A DNA stretch of 64,000 nt, taken from positions 947,501-1,011,500 of the forward strand of contig OU612070.1 of NCBI GenBank assembly GCA_914767715.1. The letters run 5' to 3'. Below the pieces are notes generated by a model that was given only the letters and a program-made list of their open reading frames with translations, did no database searches and had not been told where the DNA came from. Both the position numbers and the translations under genes were made by a program. This DNA is from Membranipora membranacea. Lineage: Eukaryota; Bryozoa; Gymnolaemata; Cheilostomatida; Membraniporidae. Below are positions 1 to 12,600 of this stretch, one piece after another (position 1 is the first letter of the stretch; each line of letters opens with the position of its first letter).

Positions 1-629
1 AATTTCAGGAACTGACAACAGTCGAATTCTTTTCTAACTAGAGTCTTAAGTCAGTAGTGTTCATGTAAATGAAACAACCCTGAAAGTTTTACATCAATGA
101 TTGTCGAGGAGAGAAAATGGCATGTTTTACCTTACCATCAAACCAGTTTGCTTGCAGTTCGAATCTTTGTTACGAGTTACAGTGCCATAAATTGGCCCAA
201 TTGACCTGATTACATTTTTCCTATTTGTGTGGATGGGGTGACATTTCAGTTTGGGAACTCAAGCACATTTGGATTACTCCAAAGGCTATGGTGTAAAGAT
301 AAACACATGCGCAAAGCGAAATTTTGTTTTTTGGTTGTTTTGTACGATAAAGACCAAAGTGGAATGTATGACTTTGCATAACTTAGACCCATTCATCTCA
401 ATTTTTTTGCGCTCCATCACCAAACCATCAAAGAATCAAACGAAAACGAGCAAGCTATAAATCTTGGATTTCTCTAAGATATGTACTTTAATGGATATAG
501 ATGGTAATTTGGTTGATCTGATATGATAGCTTTCACAAGGGTGAGTGGAACTATTCATGCATTATTTTGTACAGCTCCTCTTCCCCTCTCTGATGACTTC
601 TAGTGTTCCGTTATAGGCACATAACTTAC
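1..629. other. Presumed last intron of GST copy 1; no gene seen
   Basis: This stretch follows a good donor (GTAAGT, minus strand at 629). I find no reverse-strand match to the fourth GST exon. The small open frames here have no recognisable protein signature. Confidence 0.4.
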
Positions 630-2094
630 CGTGTCGCTGACAATGAACTTATTGCCCCTCTTCTCTGCCACAGACTGGATAAAGTTAACAGCCTTCAAAA
701 GGCCATCTCTAACTTCGACAAGAATCTCATCTTTGTTTTCAGGTGCTGGATGTCTGCCGCCAACCTTCCAGCGGTAGACTTTCTTTCCCAGATTGCATGT
801 GACAGAAAATAAACTTTCTTGTACCATGTCATTGAGAGCTTCCTCTAATAGACTGCTGCCCATCATACCTGAGTGGTGAGAAAATATAAGCTTAGTGATT
901 ATAAATTGGGCTACTATTAGCAGCCTTACGCAAAGGATACCTGTACATATCCCTTTGGAGCTTGAGATGAACTATGCATCCTAGGATAATCACTCTGTAT
1001 GTAAAAAATAATACAATGATCACTCATGAGATGAGAATGATATTGATTAAGGTCAGCTAAGTCTTCCATTTCTAAATCAGCATGTAAAGGTCTGATGCAT
1101 CAAATTTTCCAACAGGGGTTTAATTTCCTGATACGGACCTGTGACGGTCTCATCTCACTATACCATAATGCAGGTGCTCTTTAGGCTGAGTGTGTGAGGA
1201 CACAATGATCAGGCATCAATAATATTAAGTTATTTCCGCTTCATCACTTGTAAAGATCACAGTCTATAAGGCCGTGTATGTGATGCCAATACCTATCCTT
1301 ATAATAATATAGTGTCACACAATGGAATGCCTTGGCGAGTTATCCAAAGTTGTGGGCTTGAGTTATTTTGCTATATTTTGTTGCACCAAACAAATAGATG
1401 AGGCGAAATCTTTGCCTAGGAGGATGTAAGAATTTCTTATCAAAATATAAATTTTTATGGTTGGCATATATCTGGAGGGAGTGAAATGGTGATAATTGGC
1501 TCAGTGTAACTATGAAGGCAAAGCAGTTTAGTAACTTGCCAAAATTTTTAGCCACATATCGACCGATAGTATTGGATAGGACCAGAATATCTCCTTCAGC
1601 TGTGGTATAAACAGGGAGCTGTCCTAGGGGCATAGCTGCAAAACACAGATAGAAAAACGTTTAAAGTATACTGTAGGACAAAGAACATAGACAAATGGAA
1701 TACTCAACGTACAACAAGCATTGTGATGAAAGCAAAGTAAAAAACTGCATACCTTAAAACATGAAATATGCAAAACCCAATATACAGAAACTAATGCCAT
1801 ACCGATCAATATGAGACATTAGTTTCCCGCTAACAATCTGGTGTTATATATATATATCGTTGAAAAATATAACATCACTACTGGCTTGAAAGACTGATAA
1901 AAGCTTCATCGCTGAAATGCACTGCCATGCTGACAGAATTATATAAACTTACTTGGCTTGATAGAAGGCCAATTGGTCCCCGCCCCTCGCTCAAGGATTT
2001 CGTCAGTGAGTGGTTTGTCAGCTAAGCTATGAAGCATACGAATAACCTCTGCTCGGGCTTTTCGGTTGAAATACTGCAGTCTGTCTTGAGGCAT
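630..2094 (-). CDS. Sigma-type glutathione S-transferase, copy 1 (3' end off window)
   Basis: Glutathione-conjugating enzyme or prostaglandin-D-synthase-like GST of the cytosol. Three exons are visible: 2094-1953 (start ATG), 1635-1540 and 868-630. Joined, they keep frame and reproduce the exon lengths of the + strand copy at 5700 (96 and 239 nt are identical; exon 1 is 9 nt longer). The N-terminal thioredoxin-like domain shows the catalytic Tyr at residue 8 (LQYF), the cis-Pro loop GQLP and the SNTIGRYVAK helix. Exon 3 gives the start of the all-helical C-terminal domain. The Gln usual before SNxI is Leu. Intron 2 appears to use a GC donor (G|GCAAGT at 1540) where the paralogue uses GT. The last exon (ISLADVKLF... 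in the paralogue) is not found between 1 and 629, so it lies beyond the window or is lost. Confidence 0.88.
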
Positions 2095-2671
2095 TGTGGG
2101 GGTGATGAAAGTAAATAGGAAATTAAATTACCAGGGTAACGTTTTTGTATGCTCCTATCTGATTAAGTCGAAGCACAAATGTCAGCTTGAACACGTGATA
2201 TCTCACTCTTATAGTAATGTGTAAACTCACAACTACTGCTAACTGGTTGGTTCATTGACGTCAAATTGACGTCAAATTGATAATATTTTTTATGAATGTT
2301 CATTTTATTTATAGATGTGTCTGTCAGTTTTATGGATTGTCATTGTGATAATAGGGGCCCCGTTTACCACTTGCTGCAGTCACATCTGCTTCAAGAGTAT
2401 CAAGTTTTATTTCATACAATTTGACAACATCTGAGGGAACTTGATAAAGACCATGGCGCTGTTAATGACAGATAAAAAACATTTGGGCCTATGGATATAA
2501 GTTATCAACATTGTCTGTATTGTCTGCTGTGGATTTCATGACTGTGACGCAGTGGCTGTGTTATTTGAAGAGCAAAAAGCATATCGAACACACATTTATC
2601 ATATTTGGTGGATAAGCCATGACACTGTAAAGTGAAACAATAGAATTCAGCGTCAGCCCAGAATATGACAC

Positions 2672-2706
2672 ATTCAACCAAGGAGTTAAAGACTCCTTGA
2701 CTCAAC
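2672..2706. mobile_element. Ultra-short palindromic insertion with 7-bp repeats (site 1)
   Basis: A 21-bp element at 2679-2699 begins CAAGGAGT and ends ACTCCTTG. It is flanked by ATTCAAC (2672-2678) and ACTCAAC (2700-2706), a 7-bp direct repeat with one mismatch. It has the same termini and repeat length as sites at 14561, 31133, 37379 and 38849. Confidence 0.65.
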
Positions 2707-2875
2707 CAATATCGGTCTTTGCATTTTATGACATGTGAAATGTGTCAAACAGTAGTGATTGAATGTTGATTGGCGTTTGCTAATAGTCAGCTGGTACAAA
2801 TAATGTATTATGGTATTCTTAAAAAACTTCATCACTCATAACAATAAATGGAAGTTCCACTCAACAACACACAGA

Positions 2876-2909
2876 CAATCAATCAATCAATCGATCGATC
2901 GATCGATCG

Positions 2910-2941
<32 letters not shown>

Positions 2942-2948
2942 GTCAATC
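2876..2948. repeat. Tetranucleotide microsatellite (ATCA/ATCG)n
   Basis: Uninterrupted 4-bp periodicity with an inner block of GATC-type units between ATCA-type units. Open frames reading SINQSINQ through it are an artefact of the repeat. Confidence 0.95.
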
Positions 2949-3475
2949 AGTATCTCTTGGAGAATCTTTGCTGGTATTCCAGGCAGGGTTGAAAGCTAAT
3001 AAGTTTCAGAATAAACAAGCGCAGATCATCCAGCAGCCCTCTCACAGCCATAACGGCAGTAATAGTGTTATCTCTGAACCTGTCTAGTCCTGTCTGTTTT
3101 GATTAAATATTCATAAGTAGTTGGAAAGCCTCAATTGCTTGACCCTCCATGTTTGAGCATACCACCCTGTAGGAAGGCAGGTTTGTCACTCATTGTGTCA
3201 ACAGATAATGCAAACTGGGATTGCTTACTCTGTTTTCCTATGATTTTCTATGGTCATTGAAAGCAACATATCTGAAATTAATTGACTTCAAGAGTGGGAG
3301 TAGGAGTGGGACTAGGCTCTTTGAGTCAAGGGGGGGGGTATAAAGTCCTTAAAGTTGGAGGCTCAAAGTGGCAACCTGGCGTAGAACAGGATAAGCATTT
3401 ATGAGAACATGCTGGAATCATGGGACTACTTTTGACATTATGAAGAAGATTGATGAAATTAATATTATCAAATTA

Positions 3476-3860
3476 TCAAATTCTGAACTTGATTGGTTAT
3501 TCCTCAGCAAGCACACCCATAGCAATTAATAGGAACCGGCTTCAACTTGATCAGGTCTCATTCGAGGACATAAACTGTGTGTTGTATAGGCTCATCATTT
3601 AAAGTTTTGCGTCAAACAAATGAAAAATATAATAGTTTGGGCTACCACCATAATGGTGTGGCGTTCTATTTGTCTGGCATGACATGATTAAATTTTATAT
3701 CGATCAATCATTAATCTTAGTCGCATAAACTGTCCAGTCACGTAGTTGTGGTTCGAGGATATCTATAAAATCACAGCTACACCAAAACAGACTTGGTAAA
3801 ATTGCAGCAAACAAACCTCACTTATAAAGTTTTTCAATTACTATCAAAACGACCACCCAG
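3476..3860 (+). promoter_or_regulatory. Orphan duplicated GST promoter block
   Basis: Interspersed blocks match, in order, the region just upstream of the + strand GST gene (about 5180-5700): TTCTGAACTTG, ATAGGAACC, GTAGTTGTGGTTCG, CTATAAAAT (TATA-like, 3764-3770), GCAGCAAACAAA, TTCAATTACTATCAAAAC and GACCACC. At the point where GST copy 2 has CCACCATG, this copy reads CCACCCAG. It therefore lacks the start codon, and no exon 1 homology follows. It is probably a remnant of a third GST copy or a duplicated promoter. Confidence 0.6.
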
Positions 3861-5557
3861 CCTGGGGGCGCAGAGGTTATTTTAATTAATCATATTGCGA
3901 CTGCACATGATAAAACCCTATAGTGGAGTTGGGGTTTGAGGGGACATAACTTTGGAAGTTTACACTGGGTCAAATGGGTCAAAAACGGAAAAATTCTGGT
4001 TGGAAAATTTGCAGCAATTTTGAAACGGAAAAATTTGCTAGCTTACACAGTTCATAATCCATATTTTTGCAAATAATAGGCAAAATTTTAGGCGTTGGGT
4101 TAAGTATAGGCTCCATATGGCTGTGTATGGATATTTGCGTCACAAAAAGGGTCCACGAGGGTACCTTGCAGCCCCCTTCAAATCAGTCAAATCTTCATGT
4201 GTGCAGCTCAATATGGTTATTTTGAATGATAGGAACCAAATATTGCAAACCTGGCCATATTTGAGTTGGAGTTGGGGGAGTAGGAATAGCCTTGGTGCAA
4301 TGGGTCTTTCATTTGGGATATCCTGTGGCTGATTCCAAGCGGATCATGGTGGTGTCAGGAAGGACATTCGACCTCAAATGCTCCTGTGCGATTTTAATAC
4401 AAGAAAAAAGAAGAAGTAACATCAAGGCTCCTCACAATGTATCACAGGGAGGCAAGACTATAAATGAAAAAGAGTTTTTTTGAGTTGGAGTTGGAATAGA
4501 CCTCCGTGGTCTTCAGCATGTGAATTCTAATATCATGGATCAAAATCTCACTATGTCCTTGTAACTGTGCTTTGCAGTTGTGCCCCCCCTGTGTGCTCCT
4601 TGTACTGGTATGTAACGAGGTGTGTGTTATAATCTCAGGCAGCTTCGCCAAAGGTTGATAAGGGTGGTGACAAAGCAGGTTATCGGTTAACGCCAAAACA
4701 AAGCCAAACAGCTATAAATTGAAATCATCTCACCTTACAGGTTGCTTTCTCAAAACGAGATATAGAATAAACTATTGACAGCGTAGATATCTACTACCAT
4801 CAAGTGTGACACATGAGGCGGTGATGTTTCAGTCCATAGACTATTTGTTATGGCAGGTGTTAGCCGATCAGCAATTTTTTCATAAATGGGTAAGGCCGTA
4901 GTCTTTTTTCCTCAACCTGAAAAATGTTCAATCAAAAGTCGTCTCGCCATGACAAGAGGGCAAGAAATTCTTACATTTTTCTCTTAAAGCTTGCTTAAAG
5001 CCAGCCATTTTGTCTAACTATACAAACCTTGTTATTAACCATATAATGACGGTTGGACTCGCAAATATCACCATGGAATAACATTCATGAAGGTTAAACT
5101 CATATCTGAAGTCTTCACACGTTGTGCATTTAATGGAGATTGATGACTAATATTATATGGAAACAATATCATATGAATATTAGCATTCTGAACTTGGTTG
5201 GTCAATAGTCAGCCAGCATAATAAATCCCACACCTGTAGATTATAGGAACCAACAATAACATTAACAGGTTCCCTCATTATTTTAACAGCAATATGTATT
5301 ATAGAATTGTAGGTTCATCTAAAAGCAGGTGTGGCAGTAATCTGCAGGGGATTACATGCTATGGGAATCTAACGATGACTGTTATAGATTGACACTGTTA
5401 CCATAATACTATAATGACGTTAGTGTTTTTTCTTAGTGCTCATTTTTGACCGCACTATATCCCAGACAAAGTTCTATGACATCTTCAAGTTATCAATAAT
5501 CATTTAAGGCCGTGAAAATATTTTCTGCCAGTCATGAAGTTGTGGTTCGGGCATAAC

Positions 5558-5564
5558 TATAAAA
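5558..5564 (+). promoter_or_regulatory. TATA box of GST copy 2
   Basis: TATAAAA lies 142 bp upstream of the ATG at 5700. The same element, embedded in the same flanking words, recurs in the orphan block at 3764-3770, which supports a conserved core promoter. Confidence 0.5.
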
Positions 5565-5699
5565 TTTGAGGTCGTTGATGTTGCTAGTAGATTAACTATT
5601 TATCCTTCGGCTGAACCAGATCCGACCTGCAGTAATATCTCAGCAAACAAATCAGAGATCCGGCTTTAAAATTTTTAATTTTCAATCAAAACTACCACC

Positions 5700-7896
5700 A
5701 TGTCTCAAGACAAACTCCAGTACTTTAACAGGAAGGCTCGGGCTGAGGTTACTCGTATGCTTCACAGCTTAGCTGGAAAACCATTGAGTGATGAAATCAT
5801 TGAACGGGAGAATTGGCCTTCTATCAAACCGAGTGAGTACCATATATACAATCTTATGCATGCTCGTCTCTGAATGCTATTACAGTGGATTGTGATGAGA
5901 AGAAGGCAAATGATGTCTTGCAGCAATCTGTATGACCGTCCTTACAATGTGCCTTATGCTCCATTTTGGGGAAGCTGTTGTCAAGCAGGCAATACACTTC
6001 ATCCTACATTGCTTCTTGGTGCAGTTAGTAAATAAAAAAAATTGATCACGCAGTGAAAACTACATCTGGGTATTGCTTCTTGTACTGTATATGTACTGTA
6101 TATAGATCACAATAAAGAATAGATCGTGCGCTCACATGGCTGGTTCTCATCATTCTAATCCAGCTTCCCGGTTGTAAACTAAAAATAGTCTGAAAGTGTA
6201 TCTGTATAGGCCACTATGTTGCCTGTTCTGTGTCATATTTTGTTATGTTCTACAGAACGTTATGTTGCACTTTGTAGGGTGTATGTTGCATGTAATATGT
6301 TTTAATTTCCTTATGTTTCATTGGTCAATATATGTTTCATTGTTTCTTTGTTTCAATGATACCATATATCTACAATTCTACTTTTCAACGTTCTATGTCA
6401 ATTTTTTTACTCCATGTTTTGCAGGTTCCCCCCTCGGACAGCTCCCTATTTACACCACAGCTGAAGGAGATGTTCTGGCCTTGTCTAACACTATAGAACG
6501 ATATGTAGCTAAAAAGCTTGGTAAGTTATTACTCTTCTTTACATCCACAGTCCACATTTAAAAATCGTTAGCATGGCCAAAAACGTCCAAAAAACGTCCT
6601 AGTATAAATTCACCTTAGACTTACGCCAATAGACGAACTTACTTTCCTCACAGCAGCTATGGACCGTTAAAAAATCCTAGTGGGGTATAACATTTCTTAA
6701 AGCGAGCACAATCATCTGTTTCCTACTAACCAATCATCTTGACCCCATGTTGCATTGTCTGACCCCTCAGGTATGATGGGCAGCACTCTGATAGAGGAGG
6801 CACTGAGTGACATGGTACAAGAAAGCTGCTTTGCTACTTTTGGTGGACTCGGAAGGAGAGTTTACTTTTGGAAGTTTTTCGGACGAGGACCAGAGCCTGA
6901 AAACAAAGACGAGGTGCTTGCTGAGGTCAGAGCCGATGTTATAAAAGCTGTCAATCATATCCAGTCTGTGGCAGAGAAGAGGGGAAAGAAGTACATCATC
7001 AGCGACACGGTAAGTTGTCTGTTTATATTAGGACGCTGTATTTAGTAAGGAGACTTGGAGAACAGAAAAATTTAGATATTTCTTTAATATCCTATCACCT
7101 CTTCCAAATCCAATCATTTGCAACAGTGAGGATAAGTTGCATCAAAGTGTGTATAGTACATTACTTATACTTTCCATTCCAACGCAATACTGAATTTTGG
7201 TTGCAAAGCTATTTTCGATTAAAATTGATTGCAAAAGACAGATATAAAGCGTGCAAGCGTGTTGTCAAATGAGATACAAGAAATGAAGAGCCGATAAGTC
7301 CTGTTTTGTTTTTTCAAGGCTCAGAAATTAGTATGCCTAGAAGTGTTGACCATTAGCTCTAAACTTGGAAATGTCACGTCTAGCACTGTGGAAAGTAAGC
7401 ACGTTACATAAGCCGTAATGATCATGCAAAAAATTATATCGATTTAGCAAAAAATGTTGTCCATGTCCACCTCCCCCTAGCAATGATCCAAGTCTTTAGT
7501 CAATAGGATATAGCCTGATCATCCAACTGCAACCTGTGAAGCATGGCAGGCTTGTTGAATCTGTAGTTATCATTGAGAATGTAAATTTCTAATCCTATGC
7601 TAGGAATTAAATATCATCTCACTCAAAAAAGAGGATAAGCAGCGTAATCTTTCAGACAAAATGTTGAATGTATATAATATTTATAATACATATAATTGTT
7701 TTATCGATTGGACTTATAGATTAGTTTGGCGGATGTGAAGCTGTTCTGCTCATTAGAATTTGCGAGCCACTGTGTGGATGATGTAATGGCGGTGACTCCA
7801 TGGGTCAAACAATTTGTCACTAAGTTCACAAGTGATGAGAAGGTGAAGACTTATTTAGCTGCCAGACCAGTGAGACCAGGAGCTGTCGATCTTTAG
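5700..7896 (+). CDS. Sigma-type glutathione S-transferase, copy 2 (complete, 4 exons)
   Basis: Complete gene with exons 5700-5832, 6425-6520, 6771-7009 and 7720-7896. These total 645 nt and encode 214 residues, a normal GST length. All introns are GT-AG. The start ATG sits in a CCACC context. Residues 1-80 form the GSH-binding domain with Tyr8 (LQYF), the cis-Pro in GQLP and SNTIERYVAKK. The usual Gln preceding SNxI is Leu, as in copy 1. Residues 82-214 form the helical domain, ending RPGAVDL. The family conjugates glutathione or isomerises PGH2-like substrates in the cytosol. Which of these this protein does cannot be read from the sequence. It is head-to-head with copy 1 and about 3.6 kb away; exon lengths and protein sequence show a fairly recent inverted duplication. 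Confidence 0.94.
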
Positions 7897-9602
7897 GATT
7901 TCTAAATGATCCCAATAGAGAACAAATTATCCCTTTGCTGTATATTTACGTTACATTTATATGCTTGTTTTAGCTGGCATTTTAACTTTTGGGCACATTC
8001 AATGTCTCTTTAATCCTTATCTATCGGGACCATTTTCAATCAGCCATCCTGCTATTTCCAATATCTTTGAACTATAATATGTTATTGTAACTGTTTTAAT
8101 TTTTCTATACCATCTGTATGCCCCTCTCCCCACCCTCAGAAGATGTGAAGACTGAAAATATAAATCAATAGCTAAAACACTTGGATATATTTTTCAAGTT
8201 TTTCACATCATATTTGGTAAAGATAATGATTTGGACAAAGCGCAACAATAATCAGCCATAATTGAGAACGGACAGGTCAGAGTTGAAGATCCAGGATTTT
8301 AACCTCAGTGCAGTGTACTGATAACTTTGCTTTGTTGGTACCTCAGAGGAGCTAAAACCTTCTTTCAACTGGGAAAAAACTTGGCGCCATGTTTGTTGTC
8401 ATTCCCCTGAGACACGAATTTTCTGCTGCATCTGTTCATGTAGCATGCATACGACACAAGTATCAGACATCATTGAAATGCTATCAATTCAGGATGGCTC
8501 AAAAAGTGTCGAAAGCCAACGGCGCAATGGGAAAACTGAAATTCTAGGGTCGGATTCTGCTACAGTTAATTGGTGTACTCGGACATGCCCGCACTAAGAA
8601 CAACTTGAGTAAGGTAACCCAGTGATTCTAAATTTAACAAGTTTATATGTAGCAACTTTCTCTCTTGGCAGGTTGTCATGAGAGGAGAAATAATGTTGAG
8701 TCTGATATGTAAGTGTCAGACAAAATTCAAAGTAATCTGCTGCCAGTATGAAACGAGACGACTCCCTGAACTGAACATCTATTTATTAATAATTTCTTGA
8801 CCTTACTTTGATCGGTTTTGCCAAACTCAAAAACACGAGTAGGTTCTTGTTAAAGGTGCTGAAGTATTGAAGGTATTGAAAGACAGTTTTGATCCGGAGT
8901 CGGTTTGAATTAAACCAGTCAGACAATTTGATGTCATCAAGGCGGTGTCATTTTTCAACTTCTGTGGTATTCTGTTTTTATAAGTTGAGAGTCCATCCCT
9001 AATTTTTGACTTCTCAGTTAGGTATAGTGAGTGGATTCCAGTGAAATGTGTGTTTGAAATTAAGATTATACCTACTTTATCTATGGTTTCATAGAAAGTA
9101 CAGCACATGAATATATGCCATAAACATTGTTCTTGGGATGCCCTATGGTACCAAATTATTTTCATACCAAACAAATACATTTAATATCTATGTAACCTGT
9201 GCATAGCATGCATGTTAAATATGAATAAAATACATTAAATATACATGTAAAATACAAATGAAGTCATGACACTTATACTGATGTCTACTCTTATGCTGAC
9301 CTCAATACAAAGATGCTGATACATTACCAGATTCATTCAAAAAAGATTGACAAGAAAAATGATGAAACACGATGATAAAACTTATGAAACACGAAGATAT
9401 AACTGATAAAAACTGCTACAAAAACTGATACACTCATGTCACTCAAGTACTAATACACTTAAGCATTGCCAACACTGTATTGGCATTCAATCTTCTTAAG
9501 ATGATAAAAATAAAAAATATTAATATGTATATGTGTTGATAGATAACTTCTCATCAGGAGTGAAATGTTTTAATTACGATCAACAGGAGGTGGAGGCCTG
9601 CC
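7897..9602. other. Intergenic region, convergent 3' ends
   Basis: It lies between the GST stop (7896) and the sulfotransferase stop (9603, minus strand). It is AT-rich. I see no coding exon, RNA gene or repeat family here. The open frame at 8827-9180 has no recognisable features. Confidence 0.5.
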
Positions 9603-12600
9603 CTACTCAAATTGAAATGGAATTTCTTTCCACACAGACCATGTCTTAAGAGCTTCATCCATCCGTTCATTATCAGCCACAGTAAAATGGTTCTTCCAAT
9701 CACCTATTTGCCCTGCAAGAAATGATCAGAATAAATAAATGCAGGCCTGAATTCTTTCTTGTACATTGTAAAGAGGTCCAGGAAAGAATTTCACTTGAAG
9801 AGTTAGCTACCCCGTATCAATTTTCATTGAAGTTTTAAAAACACAGACAGTGTCTCATTTTCACAATGTCTTGAAATATTTCAGCCAATGCTCACACAGC
9901 CTTATCTGTCCCAGTCACTGTCTATTAGCCCGCCAAGAGTCGACCATAAGTCTAAGTCGTAATTGCGGAGAGGGTTACCCCTTCAGAGTGCAGGTACAGG
10001 GACCCATGGTACTCAAGCCGCACCCTATACCCTTGCCGGCCGGAATTCCGGCTACTCCTATTATCGATGAGGCAGAGGGGTATCTTTTTACTGCATGTGG
10101 GGTGTGCAAACACACAGTGGACCTCCGATATCTTTAGTCCCGTTCCGCAAGGACCTTGCTAGGATGAATGGCGTGCCAGTACCAAATCAGAAGTGACTGC
10201 CAGCGCTGGGAATTGAACCTGGACCTCACGAACACAAGTGCGCGCCCTTAACCATCAGACCACTCCTGACTCCTCAGTCGACCATTCAGGTTTATCTGGA
10301 AATAATACGAGTGTACTACCAGTCCCGTGGGTGTAAAAATTTCAATAGTCAGTTTGTGTACAGACCATGTTCATGTTAGGATGCTCTAATATTATACTAG
10401 GCCATAATTTGACTTACCTTTTCTATACATAAAGTTACCAGGACCAGTGCATGTAGGCTTGGAGGAATCTGCATTGTCGGTCTGTGTGATCTCTTTATGT
10501 GAATGCTGAAATAATCAACATAATCAATTAGATAGGTAGTGGATACATGCGTGTAAGTGCCTCTTAAGTTAGGCAGAAATTATATAAAATAATTTGACCT
10601 GATAAGAAGGAAAATGTTATTTTTAGTTCAACCAGATTGACAAATCTAACAATTACTAGTAAAACTAAATTTCATATAGATCTTACTTTGCTTATGATTT
10701 CTGCCGGTTAACTACTCCATGTTGTCAATAGAATCCAATTACTTTTTACAATAATGTTAAAACTTCAAGAATTAATCCTACCCTGTCAAAACTAAAATAT
10801 ATAAAATATCATTCAACTTGTTATAGCTATTGTATGATATGGTTGGAGGAAACTCACCATCGCGATCATTCTATAAGCTTTCAATTCTGTTTCAGCTTTG
10901 GCTTGCTTCATTTTAGCAAAGTTTGTCACATCTGCAATCTGTTCTATCAACTCCTCTGAACATCCTGTCTCCATGAAGTCGTTGAGTTTCTGTATAACAC
11001 TGACTGGGTTCTGAAAAAAAAAAAAAAATCCAAAACAGATGTTATCGGGAACTCTGGCAAACACTGGTATATATTCATGGATTAGGGGAACATACTTTAA
11101 CCCTCTACTAGCACATGGCAATAAATATGTTGGTTAAGGAAATGCATTTCTTCTATTTGATTTGTCCAAAAGTTCAATAATGCTACAGCCGAACACTTGT
11201 AAATCTTTTATAAAGCAGCTTGCATGAGTTTTCACACTATGCATTCACAAACTATTAAGGCATATGTTTGTTTATGAAATATAGGGTGAATTAATTCACA
11301 TAGACTGATTACCTAAACTGGGATAAAGGTGGACACCCATAATTTGAATATATACTTAGGACTCAATGGAACACTGGCTTTCAGATCTTGGAGGTGCCTT
11401 CCTTGATGGAAGGCAGTGACACCATCGTTGTGCTGTAGAGATAGACTATGTAATAAGTCTATTCTGCCAGCAGAGTTGTGGTTTTAACAAGGTTGTTACT
11501 GGGGCGGCAAACAAAGCGTAACATGAAAGCTGCCATATTTTTAGCTAGATAAGTTTATTGATACAAAGTTATATACTGATGGAGCTTGCTTTTCAACGCC
11601 ATCAAATCATCTCGTTCTGGGATGAGTAAGACAGCCCTACCAGGTAAGTGCTCTTGCGGCAGCAGTTGTTGCAGACAATGGAGAGAGCATTTTATCATTT
11701 CAGATTTATATTGTGAGAATAAAAATGCCAAACTTCCCAATAGCTGCTAAATCTTGTTTTTTTTTATCAAAGAAACTAGATGACCATATTTAGTAGTAAT
11801 TGTGATATGGACTCAAGCATAAAGGGTTCACAGCAGATACATGGTTGTTGGATTGTTGTCTGAGTCAAACGCAGGACAGCACATCACAATCTGTTCAAAC
11901 TGCTAATTACTATAGTCTGTTCTCTGTAGAGACGCTTATTGGTAATTTTAAGTACAAACTCTATAAAAGAAAACTGTATCGCAAAGTCCCGACAATATCT
12001 CGTAACAAAACTGGTCCGGTGCTGATTACTGTAACACATCTATTGATCCTGGCTCACCTTTTTCATATCTTCAAAGTAAACAATGAGAATAGTTGGGTCG
12101 TCCTTTGCCTTGTTCCACATATACTCGTAATATTCGAGGTAAGTACCAAACGGCTGATCCTCCACAAACCAACATTTATTAAAATACTCTGAGAAAGTTA
12201 ATCTTTGAAGAGCCTCTGTTTTAGAAATCTAAAAAAAGATATTCGAGACTTTGAGACTGATGTTTAAAGAGAGTGATTATCCCAGACCTGCAATATATGA
12301 ACAGCTGTTCCCTTGTCCAAGTTGTTATATTTTACGCCCATACACAAAAAAAGCTCACCGCCTCCTCTGAATATTCAAAATACGCCCGCTTATATTCAAA
12401 TGAGACCTATTTATAGTTGTTTCTATTTCAATTTTGAATTTTCTAGGGAAATTATTTTAGCCGTATATTAAAGAACTAGACCATGTAATGTGCTACTTCT
12501 ACACAATTTGTTGCTATTCCAGTTGTAATGATGTGTTTTTGTACAGAATATAAATATACATTACCCCTTTATCATGATAAAAGTGAGAGACTGCAGCGTC

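Larger units (their letters stand above)
2095..5699. other. Divergent intergenic region between the two GST genes
   Basis: It holds the start regions of both GST genes, a tetranucleotide microsatellite, a short palindromic insertion (2672-2706) and a duplicated, now orphan, promoter-like block around 3476-3860. No other coding exon is recognised. The open frames at 4117-4696 have no family features. Confidence 0.6.

Noticed and set aside
2810-3087. Two overlapping SINQSINQ-rich open frames
   Set aside because: Translation of a tetranucleotide microsatellite.
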